The notes: generated from the letters alone by a model not told the origin. A stretch of DNA of 64,000 nucleotides from Candidatus Edwardsbacteria bacterium (GCA_031082425.1 JAVHLB010000012.1:1-64000); one strand, 5' to 3'. Positions 49,505 to 58,660 are shown, counted from the first letter of the stretch. Numbers and translations: made by a program.

Positions 49505-50668
49505 CTGTCCCAATCTTTCCAGCAGAAGTTTGGCCTCAGCGCTGCCCAGCTGGGCCGCCTTCCGGGCATCGGCCAGGGCCGACTCCATGTCCCCCCTGAT
49601 GGCATGCACCCCGGCCCGGTTCAGGTAGCCGTCGCTGAAGGTCGGGTCTATTTCTATCATTTTATTGAAATCAGATACGGCCTTGGCATAAATCTTTTGC
49701 TGCAGGTAGACCGCTCCCCGGTTGTTGTAAGCCTGAACGTCAGTTGGATCAAGTTTTATTGCCTTGCTGTAATCCGATTGAGCCAATTTCCAATTTCCCA
49801 TTTTTTCATAAGTCAACGCCCGGTTGAAATAGGCCTTGCTGTTGTCCGGTTTCAGCAGCAGCGAGCGGTTGAAGTCATTCAAAGCCTTGGCGTATTCACC
49901 CAAATGATAGTAGGCGATGCCGCGATTGTAATATATCCTGTGATCCTTGGCCGATGCTTTAAGCGCCCGGTCATAATCAGGCACGGCCTTTTTATGGTCG
50001 TTCAGGCGGGCATAGGCGATGCCGCGGTTGACCAATGAGATGGCGTCGTTGGGATCTGCCTCCAGCGACCGGGTGAAGGCGGTCAGGGCCGTGGTGGCAT
50101 CGCCCGATTCCAGGGCCGCCAGCCCCTGCTGGGCCGACTGGGCGGCCGACAGCTTCTGGGCGCTTTGCAGATATTTTATCTGGTCGGCAAATTTGGAATT
50201 ATCCGAGCTGGCCCTTTCCAAGGCCTTGTTGAGCTTGGCTATCTCGGCCAGGGCTTTTTGGGAGGAGGTCTTCAGGGCTTCCAGCTCCCTGGTCTTGGCC
50301 TTGTCCTCCCTCAGCCGGGCGACCGCAGTTGATACGCTGTCGGGATCGGCCTGTATCTGCGCTTTCAGCCAGTAGGTCTGGCCGTTCCATCTCTGGTCCA
50401 TGATCTTGGTCTGCACCGCCCCGGCGGTATAGACCGAGATGTCATCCGACACCACCATGCCGTTCTGGACCGTGGTCCCGCTGACCAGGTAGGTGCCGAT
50501 CTCCTCCAGCAGAAGGCGTTTGACCTCGCTCAGGGCTATGGCCTGGCAGGTCAGCCGGCTGTCATAATCGCTGGCCTGGTAGGTGTATTCGCGGATGAAG
50601 GTTTTCTTTTCAGCCTGACCGTAGTTGGCAAACAGAAGAATTGTTATAAATATTATAATAAATTTCAT
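49502..50668 (-). CDS. exported TPR-repeat protein
   Basis: The 388-residue protein has a signal peptide (about 1-19), an N-terminal region (20-115), a coiled-coil stretch (about 120-165) and about six TPR repeats (175-385). The repeats include AISLVNRGIAYARLNDHKKAV, RIYYNRGIAYYHLGEYAKAL and VQAYNNRGAVYLQQKIYAKAV. It is likely periplasmic or surface-exposed and mediates protein contacts. The partner is unknown. It is encoded directly upstream of nothing conserved but is close to the T9SS-cargo gene (8 bases), so the two may be co-expressed. Confidence 0.85.
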   Translation of the reverse strand: MKFIIIFITILLFANYGQAEKKTFIREYTYQASDYDSRLTCQAIALSEVKRLLLEEIGTYLVSGTTVQNGMVVSDDISVYTAGAVQTKIMDQRWNGQTYWLKAQIQADPDSVSTAVARLREDKAKTRELEALKTSSQKALAEIAKLNKALERASSDNSKFADQIKYLQSAQKLSAAQSAQQGLAALESGDATTALTAFTRSLEADPNDAISLVNRGIAYARLNDHKKAVPDYDRALKASAKDHRIYYNRGIAYYHLGEYAKALNDFNRSLLLKPDNSKAYFNRALTYEKMGNWKLAQSDYSKAIKLDPTDVQAYNNRGAVYLQQKIYAKAVSDFNKMIEIDPTFSDGYLNRAGVHAIRGDMESALADARKAAQLGSAEAKLLLERLGQ

Positions 50669-50675
50669 TTGAAGA

Positions 50676-52328
50676 TCAATTTACTTTGATTAATTTGATA
50701 TTGGAATTTCTGCCGCCGCCGGATAGCCGGCAGATATAAACCCCGGCCGCAGCCCTTTTCCCGGCGTCATCACAGCCGTTCCAGTTTAGCTGGTAATTGC
50801 CGGGTGGCGTTTTGTCATTATACAATACTTTTACCAACTGGCCCAGCGAGTTATATATCGATATATTTGCATTGCACATTTTATCAACAGCAAATGTGAC
50901 TTTGGCATTTTTTTTGAACGGGTTAGGACCGTTGATTTTTAATCCAAAAATAAAATTAACAGGTAAATCGGACGGCTTTCCGGCTATGCCTTGCGGAGAT
51001 ACCAAAAACCAGCCGGTGCTGTCAACGGCTTCGTTCCAGCCCGAATCTATCGCCTCGGCCTTAAAACGATAATTGGCCGAATCATCCGGCACCGTCCAAT
51101 TTACCAGGGAATCCTTCGATATCATATCGAAGATATTCTGCCATTCACTCTGTCCTTCTCTCTGGCAATATACATTCAAAAAAGCCACATCATTTGAATG
51201 ATTGAACTGCAATTGTATATTTTGGCCTTTATAATATGTCGAATCGGCAACAGGCGAAGTTATCTGCACCCAGGGGGCGATGGTATCCCGGCAATAGATG
51301 GCAGAATAAAATATATTGCTATTGGACCATAGAATGCAAGGGTTGCCCATCTGATCCAAAGCCAACTGGCTGATAGCACCAGTAGCAACTGGTTGACTGC
51401 CATCCCAATTTGAACCGTTGAACGAATTGACATAAACCAAACTATCAGCATGCCAACCTACCCAGATGATCCCATTTTTATCCGTTACGGATTGTACATT
51501 ATAACCCGCTAATAATAATTCTTTATCGTTCCATAAACCACTTTCATTTACTCTGTAGAAAAGGTTACCATTTTTCACCCAAAATGCCCATACTTTACCA
51601 ATACTATCTGCCGTTAAACTTAAAGAAGAATAATATTCGGTATAGCTTGTATCAATAGTTTGAAAATTAACAACCAAAATATTTTTCCTATCAAACCACG
51701 TTTCATCCTCCCAGCCAATCCACCATTTTCCGTTTTTATCACATGTTATTTTGGGGTTGCTTTTACCTTCCTCCCCGGAAACAATAGTTGTTCCGGACCC
51801 CCAGCCTTGGTTATATGATTTTGATTGGATAGAATGTTCAAAACTATAATAAAATTGCCAAACAAACACAGTGCTATCGAAAGAATTTGCCGATGCACCA
51901 ACAACCGCCTTATCATCGAATATTAATTGGCTCCAAATAGTGTCAAAACGGCTACAGTCCATTCTGTTAGGCCCCAACAATGTATCTTTAGAAGGTATTA
52001 CACCTGTAAACGCTGTAGTAACATGTGCATTTTTATTTATATTCGTAAATACGCTGAATTCTTCACCAACATGGTGACACAGCTTTCGTGTCATACCCCA
52101 TCCAGAAGGTTTAAAACGTGCTGCAAATATAAAAGCAGTATCGCTGCTATAAACATGATCACTCCAAACTGCCCATAAGTTATTTGCTGTATTTACCAAT
52201 TTACATTGCAGGGATATAGCTGTATCCGGGTTTATCTGGCTGAAATGCCGCCACTGGCCTTCCTGGCCCAATGCCACAACAGAAATAATGGCAAGCAATA
52301 GAGAAACCAATCCTGTTTTCTTAAACAT
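50676..52328 (-). CDS. secreted protein with type IX sorting domain
   Basis: The 550-residue protein starts with a signal peptide (FKKTGLVSLLLAIISVVALG). The large middle part is beta-rich, with repeated W-x-G/W-V-x-W units such as GKWWIGWEDE and GIIWVGWHAD, suggesting a propeller-like sugar- or surface-binding domain. At about 465-550 lies a C-terminal domain with PNPFKKNAKVTFAV, ISIYNSLGQLV, YQLNWNGCDDAGKRAAAGVY and IKLIKVN. That is the pattern of T9SS type A sorting domains. The gene is AT-rich compared with its neighbours. It supports an active T9SS and the PorX assignment. Substrate unknown. Confidence 0.88.
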   Translation of the reverse strand: MFKKTGLVSLLLAIISVVALGQEGQWRHFSQINPDTAISLQCKLVNTANNLWAVWSDHVYSSDTAFIFAARFKPSGWGMTRKLCHHVGEEFSVFTNINKNAHVTTAFTGVIPSKDTLLGPNRMDCSRFDTIWSQLIFDDKAVVGASANSFDSTVFVWQFYYSFEHSIQSKSYNQGWGSGTTIVSGEEGKSNPKITCDKNGKWWIGWEDETWFDRKNILVVNFQTIDTSYTEYYSSLSLTADSIGKVWAFWVKNGNLFYRVNESGLWNDKELLLAGYNVQSVTDKNGIIWVGWHADSLVYVNSFNGSNWDGSQPVATGAISQLALDQMGNPCILWSNSNIFYSAIYCRDTIAPWVQITSPVADSTYYKGQNIQLQFNHSNDVAFLNVYCQREGQSEWQNIFDMISKDSLVNWTVPDDSANYRFKAEAIDSGWNEAVDSTGWFLVSPQGIAGKPSDLPVNFIFGLKINGPNPFKKNAKVTFAVDKMCNANISIYNSLGQLVKVLYNDKTPPGNYQLNWNGCDDAGKRAAAGVYICRLSGGGRNSNIKLIKVN

Positions 52329-52351
52329 GGGTTCCCCTTTAAAATAGATTA

Positions 52352-52939
52352 TTACCCCTTCAGCGCTTCCCTTACAACCTGCTCCACCGGAGCCTTATCT
52401 CCCAATTTGCCCTTGGCCTTCTCTACCGCCCCTTTGGCCTCGGCATAATTCAGCCCCAGCGACATCAAAGCCTCTATGGCCGGATCGCTGATCCCTGTCC
52501 CCTGTCCCCTGATGGTCGGCAAACCCTCCACCACCGCCTCGGCGATCTTGCCTTTCAGTTCGACCAAAAGACGCTCGGCGGTCTTCTTGCCCACCCCGGA
52601 GATGGCCGTCAGCATGGTCATGTCCTGGTTGGCCACCGCCTGCTCCAAGTCCTCCGGAGCCATGTGCGACAGCACCGTCAGCGCCAGCTTGGGCCCGATG
52701 CCGGAGATGCCTATCAGGACCTTGAACACCTTGCGTTCCTTCTCGCTGGCAAAGCCGAACAACTGCAGGATGTCTTCCTTGACGTGCAGGTAGGTCAGCA
52801 GTTTGGCCTGGTTGCCGGCCTCGGGCAGCTTGTCGAAGGTGTTGAGCGAGATGTTTATCTGGTATCCCACCCCACCGGCCTCGATCACCGCCTCGGCCGG
52901 GTATTTTTGAACCAGCGTCCCCTTGATGTGATGATACAA
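52352..52939 (-). CDS. ruvA: Holliday junction branch migration protein RuvA
   Basis: RuvA binds four-way junctions and recruits RuvB. About 195 residues from the TTG at 52939 give YHHIKGTLVQKYPAEAVIEAGGVGYQI, matching the canonical RuvA start. The ATG at 52975 would add 12 residues that do not match the family. HhH motifs appear as LIGISGIGPKLALTVLS and LTAISGVGKKTAERLLVELKG. The C-terminal RuvB-binding domain (ALMSLGLNYAEAKGAVEKA) is present. It lies 42 bases downstream of ruvC. Confidence 0.95.
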   Translation of the reverse strand: MYHHIKGTLVQKYPAEAVIEAGGVGYQINISLNTFDKLPEAGNQAKLLTYLHVKEDILQLFGFASEKERKVFKVLIGISGIGPKLALTVLSHMAPEDLEQAVANQDMTMLTAISGVGKKTAERLLVELKGKIAEAVVEGLPTIRGQGTGISDPAIEALMSLGLNYAEAKGAVEKAKGKLGDKAPVEQVVREALKG

Positions 52940-52981
52940 CGTTTCAAACCTTTCGAACAATTTCCAACATTTCAAACCTTG

Positions 52982-53470
52982 TTAGACACCCTTGATCTGC
53001 CTTAATGTCCTTCTCTGCAGATGGCATATCGCCACCGCCAGGGCATCGGCCGCATCCTCCGGCGGAGTGGCCCGCAGTCCCAGCATGGCCCGGATCATGA
53101 AGCCCACCTGTCCCTTGCCGGCCCGTCCCTGGCCCACCACGGACTTCTTCACCTCCAGCGGCGAGTACTCGAACAGCTGGCACCCGGCCTGCTGCACCGC
53201 CAAAAGGCAGACCCCCCGGGCGTGGCCCATCACCAGCGCGCTGTGGACGTTCTTGCCGTAAAAGGTGGCCTCCACCGCCACCTCGTCGGGCTGATACTGT
53301 TCCAGGACCCCCTGAAGCCCGGCGTAGATCACCCCCAGCCGGACGGAAAGAGAAACCCCCGGCCGTGCCTTGAGGCATCCGAGGGCTACCACTTTGCGAT
53401 TTCGGCCGTCGCTTTCCAATACTCCGTATCCGGTGGTCTGGCTTCCGGGATCTATTCCTAATATTATCAT
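52982..53470 (-). CDS. ruvC: crossover junction endodeoxyribonuclease RuvC
   Basis: RuvC cuts Holliday junctions. About 162 residues from the ATG at 53470 begin IILGIDPGSQTTGYGV, with catalytic Asp7. Other catalytic acids are Glu in VAVEATFYGKN and Asp in PPEDAADALAVAICH. The open frame extends 13 codons upstream without resemblance to the family. The yebC gene lies upstream behind a pair of dispersed repeats; yebC-ruvC-ruvA is a common order. Confidence 0.96.
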   Translation of the reverse strand: MIILGIDPGSQTTGYGVLESDGRNRKVVALGCLKARPGVSLSVRLGVIYAGLQGVLEQYQPDEVAVEATFYGKNVHSALVMGHARGVCLLAVQQAGCQLFEYSPLEVKKSVVGQGRAGKGQVGFMIRAMLGLRATPPEDAADALAVAICHLQRRTLRQIKGV

Positions 53471-53473
53471 GCT

Positions 53474-53556
53474 CTCACCACTAAGACACCAAGGCACAGA
53501 AATAATCAACGTTCAAAAGCCTTGAAGTTTGGTGTCTTCGTGCCTTTGTGGTTCAT
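53474..53556. repeat. inverted pair of dispersed repeats between ruvC and yebC
   Basis: CACCACTAAGACACCAAGG (from 53476) and its inverted relative TTGGTGTCTTCGTGCCTTTG (from 53529) flank a short unique stretch. Together they can fold into a large imperfect hairpin. It belongs to the family at 49428-49504. Confidence 0.55.
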
Positions 53557-53559
53557 CTG

Positions 53560-54309
53560 TTACTTGTCCAGTTTGGCCAGGATCTCGGGAGAGATGTCGA
53601 AGTTGGCATAGACCTTCTGGGTGTCGTCGAAGTCCTCCAGCATGTCCATCAGCTTCAGCATGCTCTCGGCGGTCCGCTCGTCCAGTTGGACGGTGTTCTG
53701 CGGGATCTTGTTCATCTCGGCCGAAGTTACCGGGATGCCCTTGGCCTCGACGGCCGACCTCACCGCTTCCAGATTGGACGGCGCGGTGTAAACCTCGAAG
53801 ACGCCCTCCTCGGCCTTGACATCATCGGCCCCGGCCTCCAGCGCCACGTCCATCAGGGTATCCTCGTCGGTCTTGGATGAGTCTATGGTGATGACCCCCT
53901 TGGCCTCGAACATCCAGGCCACGCAGCCCTGGGCCCCCATGTTTCCGCCGTATTTGGAGAACAGGTGCCGCAGTTCGGAGGCGGTGCGGTTCTTGTTGTC
54001 GGTCACGCAGTCTATCAGCAGGGCCACCCCGCCCGGTCCGTAGCCTTCGTAGGTGATCTCCTCGTAGGTAACGCCCTCCAGCTCGCCGGTGCCCTTTTTG
54101 ATGGCCCGCTCGATGTTGTCGGCCGGCATATTGCTGGCCTTGGCGATGGCAATGGCCGTGCGAAGACGGGGGTTGCCGTCGGGGTCGCCCCCGCCCTGCC
54201 TGGCGGCGATGGAGATCTCCTTTATCACCCGGGTGAAGACCCGGCCCCTGGCGGCATCGATCCCGGCCTTTTTCCTTTTAATGGTGGCCCATTTTGAATG
54301 ACCTGACAT
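53560..54309 (-). CDS. yebC: YebC/PmpR-family transcriptional or translational regulator
   Basis: The 249-residue protein starts MSGHSKWATIKRKKAGIDAARG at 54309. The open frame's extra 11 residues upstream are not conserved. Motifs EEITYEGYGPGGVALLIDCVTDNKNRT and GCVAWMFEAKGVI are characteristic. YebC proteins act as DNA-binding regulators, and recent work ties some to translation of proline-rich stretches. A strong promoter and an AAGGAG site precede it. It is followed by ruvC and ruvA. Confidence 0.96.
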   Translation of the reverse strand: MSGHSKWATIKRKKAGIDAARGRVFTRVIKEISIAARQGGGDPDGNPRLRTAIAIAKASNMPADNIERAIKKGTGELEGVTYEEITYEGYGPGGVALLIDCVTDNKNRTASELRHLFSKYGGNMGAQGCVAWMFEAKGVITIDSSKTDEDTLMDVALEAGADDVKAEEGVFEVYTAPSNLEAVRSAVEAKGIPVTSAEMNKIPQNTVQLDERTAESMLKLMDMLEDFDDTQKVYANFDISPEILAKLDK

Positions 54310-54330
54310 GCTGAACCTCCTTGGCAAACG

Positions 54331-54353
54331 GCCATGTCCCATTGAAACATGGC
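54331..54353 (-). promoter_or_regulatory. hairpin in the yebC leader
   Basis: GCCATGT and ACATGGC form a 7-bp stem with a 9-base loop in the 5' leader, about ten bases upstream of the AAGGAG site of yebC. It could affect translation or stability of the message. No protein or metabolite is implicated. Confidence 0.3.
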
Positions 54354-54399
54354 GTATATTTGGGTTGAAAGATTAACAGTTAAAACCTTAATATATATG

Positions 54400-54429
54400 A
54401 TTTTACCGTAAAAGGCCCGGGCTTGTCAA
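54400..54429 (-). promoter_or_regulatory. sigma-70-type promoter of yebC
   Basis: On the minus strand TTGACA (54424-54429) and TAAAAT (54400-54405) are separated by 18 bases. The yebC start lies about 90 bases downstream, so the leader is long enough to include the hairpin at 54331-54353. Confidence 0.85.
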
Positions 54430-54448
54430 GGAATAAGAAATCTTAGGC

Positions 54449-55636
54449 CTATGAACGGTGATCTTCCATCAAAACGGATAGCGGTTCGCTTAAAAGGTCG
54501 GCGGTTCTTATTGCCGGCGGCTGTCCGCCCTCTTTGAATTTGGCCGACAGCAGGCCGAAGGAGACCCTCTCGATCCCGGCCGCCTTCAGCCCCGCCCGGT
54601 AGATCTGATAGGTCCGCTGAAAGGTCCCGTAGTCCCGGGGGCCGGATTTCTGATAGGCCTCCTGCAGGGCATATTCCGCCGCTTCCTTCTCATCGCTGTG
54701 CCTGAGGATGAGATTCCGGAAATCATTTTCCGGCAGATATTTTCCCAGCCATAACAGAATGTCCTTATCCTCGTTGTAGCCCAGGTGCAAAGTGGTCTGG
54801 CAGATCCCGCCGTATTCCAGGTGTTCCTTGGCTCCGGCCAGAATATCTTCGACCAACTCCCGCCCGCTGATCCCGCCCTCCCGGTTCCAGGCCTTGACCA
54901 GCCCCGGGGCTGAAGGAGGATTGGAGACTATCCGGTCGAATTTATCCTTGCCCGTCGGTTGGTACAGGTCCCCGCAAACGAACTCCACGTTTCCGATGCC
55001 GTTAAGCAGGGCATTGAATTTCGCCAGATCTATAGCCCGGGGGTTGATATCCACCCCGGTCACTTTTTCGGCTGATTTTGACAATATCAGCGACTGCAGG
55101 CCGGAGCCGCAGCCCAGGTCCAGCGCGGTTTTGCAGGAAGTCCGGACCAGCCACCGGGCCATGATATAGGAGGTCTTGTCCAGCCGCCACACCAGATTGT
55201 CGGACGAAAGGTATTCATTCTTGGCATGACCATCGATATTAAGGAAGACCTTGTCGGTGGCGATCAGAAGGTCCTCGAACGGCAGCAGGGTGAAATTGGC
55301 GTGGATATCCTCCTGATCCGTTGTGCAGAGACCGAGATTGCACAGCAATCCCAGATCGGCAGTTCCCAAGGCTTGTTCGATAATATCCTTTTTGCCCGGC
55401 AGGCCTAAAACCAAAAAGCTTATGATATGACTTAAGGGAGCTGGATTATCCGCCAGCCTTTCGACAAACAACGGGAGATATTTGTATTCCAGCGGATAAA
55501 GGGCGAAAATATTATCCAGGCCCAAAGCTTCTTTGACCTCCCCCACAGAAAACCCCAGACCTTTTAATTTTTGCCCCAGTTGTTCAACCCGGACCGGATC
55601 GATGTTTTCGTATGATAAGGGTTTTTCAAGGTTCAT
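54449..55636 (-). CDS. class I methyltransferase with N-terminal helical domain
   Basis: The 395-residue protein has a helical N-terminal part (about 1-150), then a Rossmann methyltransferase: motif I TALDLGCGSGLQSLILS (about 170-186), VTGVDINPRAIDLAKFN and motif IV FDRIVSNPPSAPG. The NPP motif is typical of N6-adenine or glutamine N5 methyltransferases acting on rRNA or protein (RsmC, PrmC, PrmB types). The exact target is unknown. It stands alone between yebC and the DUF454 gene. The length and N-terminal domain differ from standard RsmC. Confidence 0.85.
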   Translation of the reverse strand: MNLEKPLSYENIDPVRVEQLGQKLKGLGFSVGEVKEALGLDNIFALYPLEYKYLPLFVERLADNPAPLSHIISFLVLGLPGKKDIIEQALGTADLGLLCNLGLCTTDQEDIHANFTLLPFEDLLIATDKVFLNIDGHAKNEYLSSDNLVWRLDKTSYIMARWLVRTSCKTALDLGCGSGLQSLILSKSAEKVTGVDINPRAIDLAKFNALLNGIGNVEFVCGDLYQPTGKDKFDRIVSNPPSAPGLVKAWNREGGISGRELVEDILAGAKEHLEYGGICQTTLHLGYNEDKDILLWLGKYLPENDFRNLILRHSDEKEAAEYALQEAYQKSGPRDYGTFQRTYQIYRAGLKAAGIERVSFGLLSAKFKEGGQPPAIRTADLLSEPLSVLMEDHRS

Positions 55637-55681
55637 GGATATACCCCTGATTGGTTTTATTGATCGAAATCATAATAGGGT

Positions 55682-56089
55682 TTATTCGGCGAGTTCGTTC
55701 CCCTTATGCTTCAGCGTCTTGAATGAGAGTATGTGCCAGGTTACCCCGGCTGCTATCAGAAACAGGATGGCTCTCACTGCCATCAGCTTGATAACAAACC
55801 AGACCGAAAATGTTATGGTGATCCACAAAGCCGAGACCGACAGTATTTTTAGTTTGAGCGGGATGCCCCGGCGGTCCCGGTAGTTTTTTATATAGCTCCC
55901 AAACCACCGGTTGGACATCAGCCAGTCATGGAATCTCTGTGAGCTTCTGGCATAACATACCGCCGCCAATAAAAGGAACGGCGTGGTGGGCAGTAAAGGC
56001 AGGAATATGCCGATGACGCCCAGCAGGACAAAAAGAGTGCCCAGAATCACCAATATTATGCGAAGGGACTTGTTTTTAATCTTCGTCAT
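55682..56089 (-). CDS. DUF454 (YbaN-type) inner-membrane protein
   Basis: The 135-residue membrane protein has three hydrophobic segments and the family core LLGVIGIFLPLLPTTPFLLLA, followed by CYARSSQRFHDWLMSNRWFG. DUF454 proteins are widespread and of unknown function. It overlaps the HD hydrolase gene by 14 bases. Confidence 0.92.
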   Translation of the reverse strand: MTKIKNKSLRIILVILGTLFVLLGVIGIFLPLLPTTPFLLLAAVCYARSSQRFHDWLMSNRWFGSYIKNYRDRRGIPLKLKILSVSALWITITFSVWFVIKLMAVRAILFLIAAGVTWHILSFKTLKHKGNELAE

Positions 56090-56678
56090 TTTTAAAATAA
56101 CCCTTGGCTATCGTATCCTCGATCAGAACTTTGGCGTGATCCCACAGTGTTTTTGAGCCTTCGCCGATCCGGCTGTTTATTTCCATCACTTTTACCGCCG
56201 GCACATTATGTTCCTTCCAGGAATGACCCCGAGAACGACAATTTTGGATCACCGGACCCAAGCGATCCAATGCCATAGCGAATTTTGCCTCCGATGTGTC
56301 CTGCCTCTCGTATTCTTCCCATAACGAGATCATTTCATCCCGTTGCTCAGGCGGCAGCAGACCGAATATCCTTTCGGCAGCTGCTTTTTCGTTTTGGTAT
56401 TTATTTTCCTTCAAATTTTCATCATATATAAAAGTGTCCCCGGCGTCTATCTCCACGATATCATGTATCAAACCGATTTTCAGGACCTTGAGGATATCTA
56501 TATTCGGATCATTGGCATGTTCCTTTAGGATCAAGGCCATCATGGCAAAGTGCCAGGAATGCTCGGCGTCATTTTCATAACGGGAGTTGTCCAGTATTTT
56601 CGTCCGGCGAAAAACGGATTTGAGCTTGTCGATCTCTATTATGAATTCTATCTGCTGTTGCAATTTGTTGTCTGCCAT
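56076..56678 (-). CDS. HD-domain nucleotide hydrolase (YfbR-like)
   Basis: The 200-residue HD-domain protein has NDAEHSWHFAMMALIL (first metal His), GLIHDIVEIDAGDTFIYD (the HD pair) and a Gln/Asn-rich end. It resembles 5'-nucleotidases of the YfbR/HDDC2 family that act on deoxynucleoside monophosphates. A GGAG site precedes the ATG. It lies between cysS (upstream, separated by a terminator) and DUF454. Confidence 0.88.
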   Translation of the reverse strand: MADNKLQQQIEFIIEIDKLKSVFRRTKILDNSRYENDAEHSWHFAMMALILKEHANDPNIDILKVLKIGLIHDIVEIDAGDTFIYDENLKENKYQNEKAAAERIFGLLPPEQRDEMISLWEEYERQDTSEAKFAMALDRLGPVIQNCRSRGHSWKEHNVPAVKVMEINSRIGEGSKTLWDHAKVLIEDTIAKGYFKNDED

Positions 56679-56689
56679 TTTACTCCTAT

Positions 56690-56725
56690 AAATTTTAACA
56701 AACGACCCAGGCTTTCGCCTGGGTC
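56690..56725 (-). terminator. terminator downstream of cysS
   Basis: GACCCAGGC / GCCTGGGTC (56704-56725, loop TTTC) is followed on the minus strand by GTTTGTTAAAATTT. The T-run is interrupted, so strength is uncertain. Confidence 0.65.
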
Positions 56726-56731
56726 ATCAAT

Positions 56732-58150
56732 TTATTCACCGAACTTTTTGGGCCGAACCGTCTGCCCCTTGGGCCCATCCTCCACCACATATCCCAAGTT
56801 AGATATCTCATTTCTCAACCGGTCGGATTCGGCCCAGTTCTTGGCCGCCCGGGCTTCCTGGCGGTTCTGCATCATATCCTCAACCTCTTTGGGAATGACA
56901 TATCCCCCGGCGGATTCGGTTAATTTCAGCCCCAGAACCCGGTCAAAATCCCTGATTAGATCTATCTTCTGCCCCGGGATCAGATTATTGTCTTTCAGTA
57001 TATCCCAAAGAATGGCCAGCACCTGCGGCATATTCAGGTCGTCATTTATGGCAGATAGGAATTTATCCTTATATCCGCTTATCTCCGATCCTCCAAATTT
57101 CTTATCCTCTCCATTCCCAATAGGGGTGGGGTCAAGCCTCTTCACCTCTGCTCTCAGATTCTCCAGGGCCCGCTGGGCCGCAGTCAGCGACTCGTAGGTG
57201 AAGCTCAACTGTGAACGGTAGTGTCCGGTAAAACAGAAATAACGGTAGGCCAGCGGGTCATATCCCTTGCCCATCAGGGTCTGGAGGGTAAGGAATTCCC
57301 CGGAGGACTTGGCCATCTTCTCCTGCCCCAGTTGCAGAAAGTACCCGTGCAGCCAGTAATTGGCCAAGTTGGTGCCGTGGCAGGCCTGGGTCTGGGCGAT
57401 CTCGTTGGTGTGATGCACCGCAATGGCATCCTCCCCGCCGCAGTGGATGTCGAACAGCGGACCCAGGTATTTGGCGGCCATGGCCGAGCACTCTATATGC
57501 CAGCCGGGGAACCCCTTGCCCCATGGGCTGTCCCACTCCATCTGCCTCTTGGTCCCTTCGGGGCTGAACTTCCAGAGGGCGAAGTCGGTGGGATGCTTCT
57601 TCTCGCCCATCTCTATCCGGGCTCCGGCCAACAGGTCCTGCACCACTATCTTGGTAAGCACCCCGTATTTTTTCAGCTTGGCGGTATCGAAATAGATGCC
57701 ATCCGATGTCCGGTAGGTGTAGCCCTTCTGCTCTATGCACCGGATGGTCTCGATCTGCTCCTTTATATGGTCGGTGGCCTTGCACCAGATATGCGGCTCC
57801 TGGATGTTCAGGTTCCCGAGGTCGCTCTTAAAGGCTTCGGTGTACTCACCGGCGATCTCCCAGGCGGTCTTGCCGGTGCGGCGGGAGCCCTTCTCCATCT
57901 TGTCCTCGCCGGAATCGGCGTCGGATTCCAGATGCCCCACGTCGGTGATGTTCATGACATGGTTGACCTTCAATCCGTTGTATTCCAAGACCCGGCGCAA
58001 AATGTCCTCAAAGACGTAGGTGCGCAGGTTCCCGATATGGGCGTGATCGTAGACCGTCGGACCGCAGGTATACATGCCCGCCTGGCCGGGATTTAAGGGG
58101 ACGAACTCCTCCTTGGAGCGGCTCAATGTGTTGTAAAGTTTGATGATCAT
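56732..58150 (-). CDS. cysS: cysteinyl-tRNA synthetase
   Basis: CysRS charges tRNA-Cys. The 472 residues include the HIGH-type motif DHAHIGNLRTYVFEDIL (about 36-52), the zinc-site residues TCGPT and GWHIECSAMAAKYLG, GGEDAIAVHHTNEIAQ, and KMAKSS in place of KMSKS. The ATG at 58150 is one codon inside a TTG-started open frame; GGAGG stands five bases before it. An ideal promoter precedes it, and it is the first gene of its transcript. Confidence 0.97.
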   Translation of the reverse strand: MIIKLYNTLSRSKEEFVPLNPGQAGMYTCGPTVYDHAHIGNLRTYVFEDILRRVLEYNGLKVNHVMNITDVGHLESDADSGEDKMEKGSRRTGKTAWEIAGEYTEAFKSDLGNLNIQEPHIWCKATDHIKEQIETIRCIEQKGYTYRTSDGIYFDTAKLKKYGVLTKIVVQDLLAGARIEMGEKKHPTDFALWKFSPEGTKRQMEWDSPWGKGFPGWHIECSAMAAKYLGPLFDIHCGGEDAIAVHHTNEIAQTQACHGTNLANYWLHGYFLQLGQEKMAKSSGEFLTLQTLMGKGYDPLAYRYFCFTGHYRSQLSFTYESLTAAQRALENLRAEVKRLDPTPIGNGEDKKFGGSEISGYKDKFLSAINDDLNMPQVLAILWDILKDNNLIPGQKIDLIRDFDRVLGLKLTESAGGYVIPKEVEDMMQNRQEARAAKNWAESDRLRNEISNLGYVVEDGPKGQTVRPKKFGE

Positions 58151-58172
58151 CAATTCCTCCTTGATTGGGATA

Positions 58173-58202
58173 ATTATAGTTTCAAGCCTTGCCCTTTGTC
58201 AA
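58173..58202 (-). promoter_or_regulatory. consensus promoter of cysS
   Basis: TTGACA (58197-58202) and TATAAT (58173-58178), both perfect consensus, are 18 bases apart on the minus strand. The ribosome binding site GGAGG and the ATG at 58150 follow shortly. No T-box-like structure is visible in the short leader. Confidence 0.92.
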
Positions 58203-58209
58203 CCCTAAA

Positions 58210-58660
58210 GATTAGGGGCGCGGCACACAGATTACACAGATCATTACAGATTGCCACAGATTTATAATTTAAACCAATTTAAATAGGTGTGAATCCGACC
58301 CCACCTGTGAAATCCGTGTGCCATTCACCATTATCCAAGTTGGCATTATGAAAATTCTTCCATAACGCTTTGATCATTTGCTATTGTAAGAAGAGTAAGT
58401 AACAAATCTGTACAAATCGAAACCAATCCGTGAAATCTGTGTGCCATTCCGTCCTGTCCGATTTTTTCCGATTTTCATTGACTTGCCCTATCAAATGTGA
58501 TAATTTTTATGGTCAGTGTTCAATCTTACCTTTTGCCACAAAGCTATGCACTGGGTTTATCGAAGTGACCCCAAGGCACAACGGGTTGTATATGCTTAAT
58601 TACTTTTACATAAAAAGTATTGATAAACTCCGCGTGAATCCGTGTCCCATTAAAAACTGC
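58210..58660. repeat. repeat-rich gap with 'ACACAGATTACACAG'-type motifs
   Basis: The stretch between cysS and the next gene (about 540 bases) holds degenerate copies of two related motifs. One is CACAGATTACACAGAT with GCCACAGATTT (58225-58265). The other is the TGTGAATCC/GTGAAATCCGTGTGCCATTC type (near 58287-58325, 58427-58450 and 58633-58652). The family is of the kind seen scattered in genomes of FCB and related bacteria. No gene is supported within it. Confidence 0.5.
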
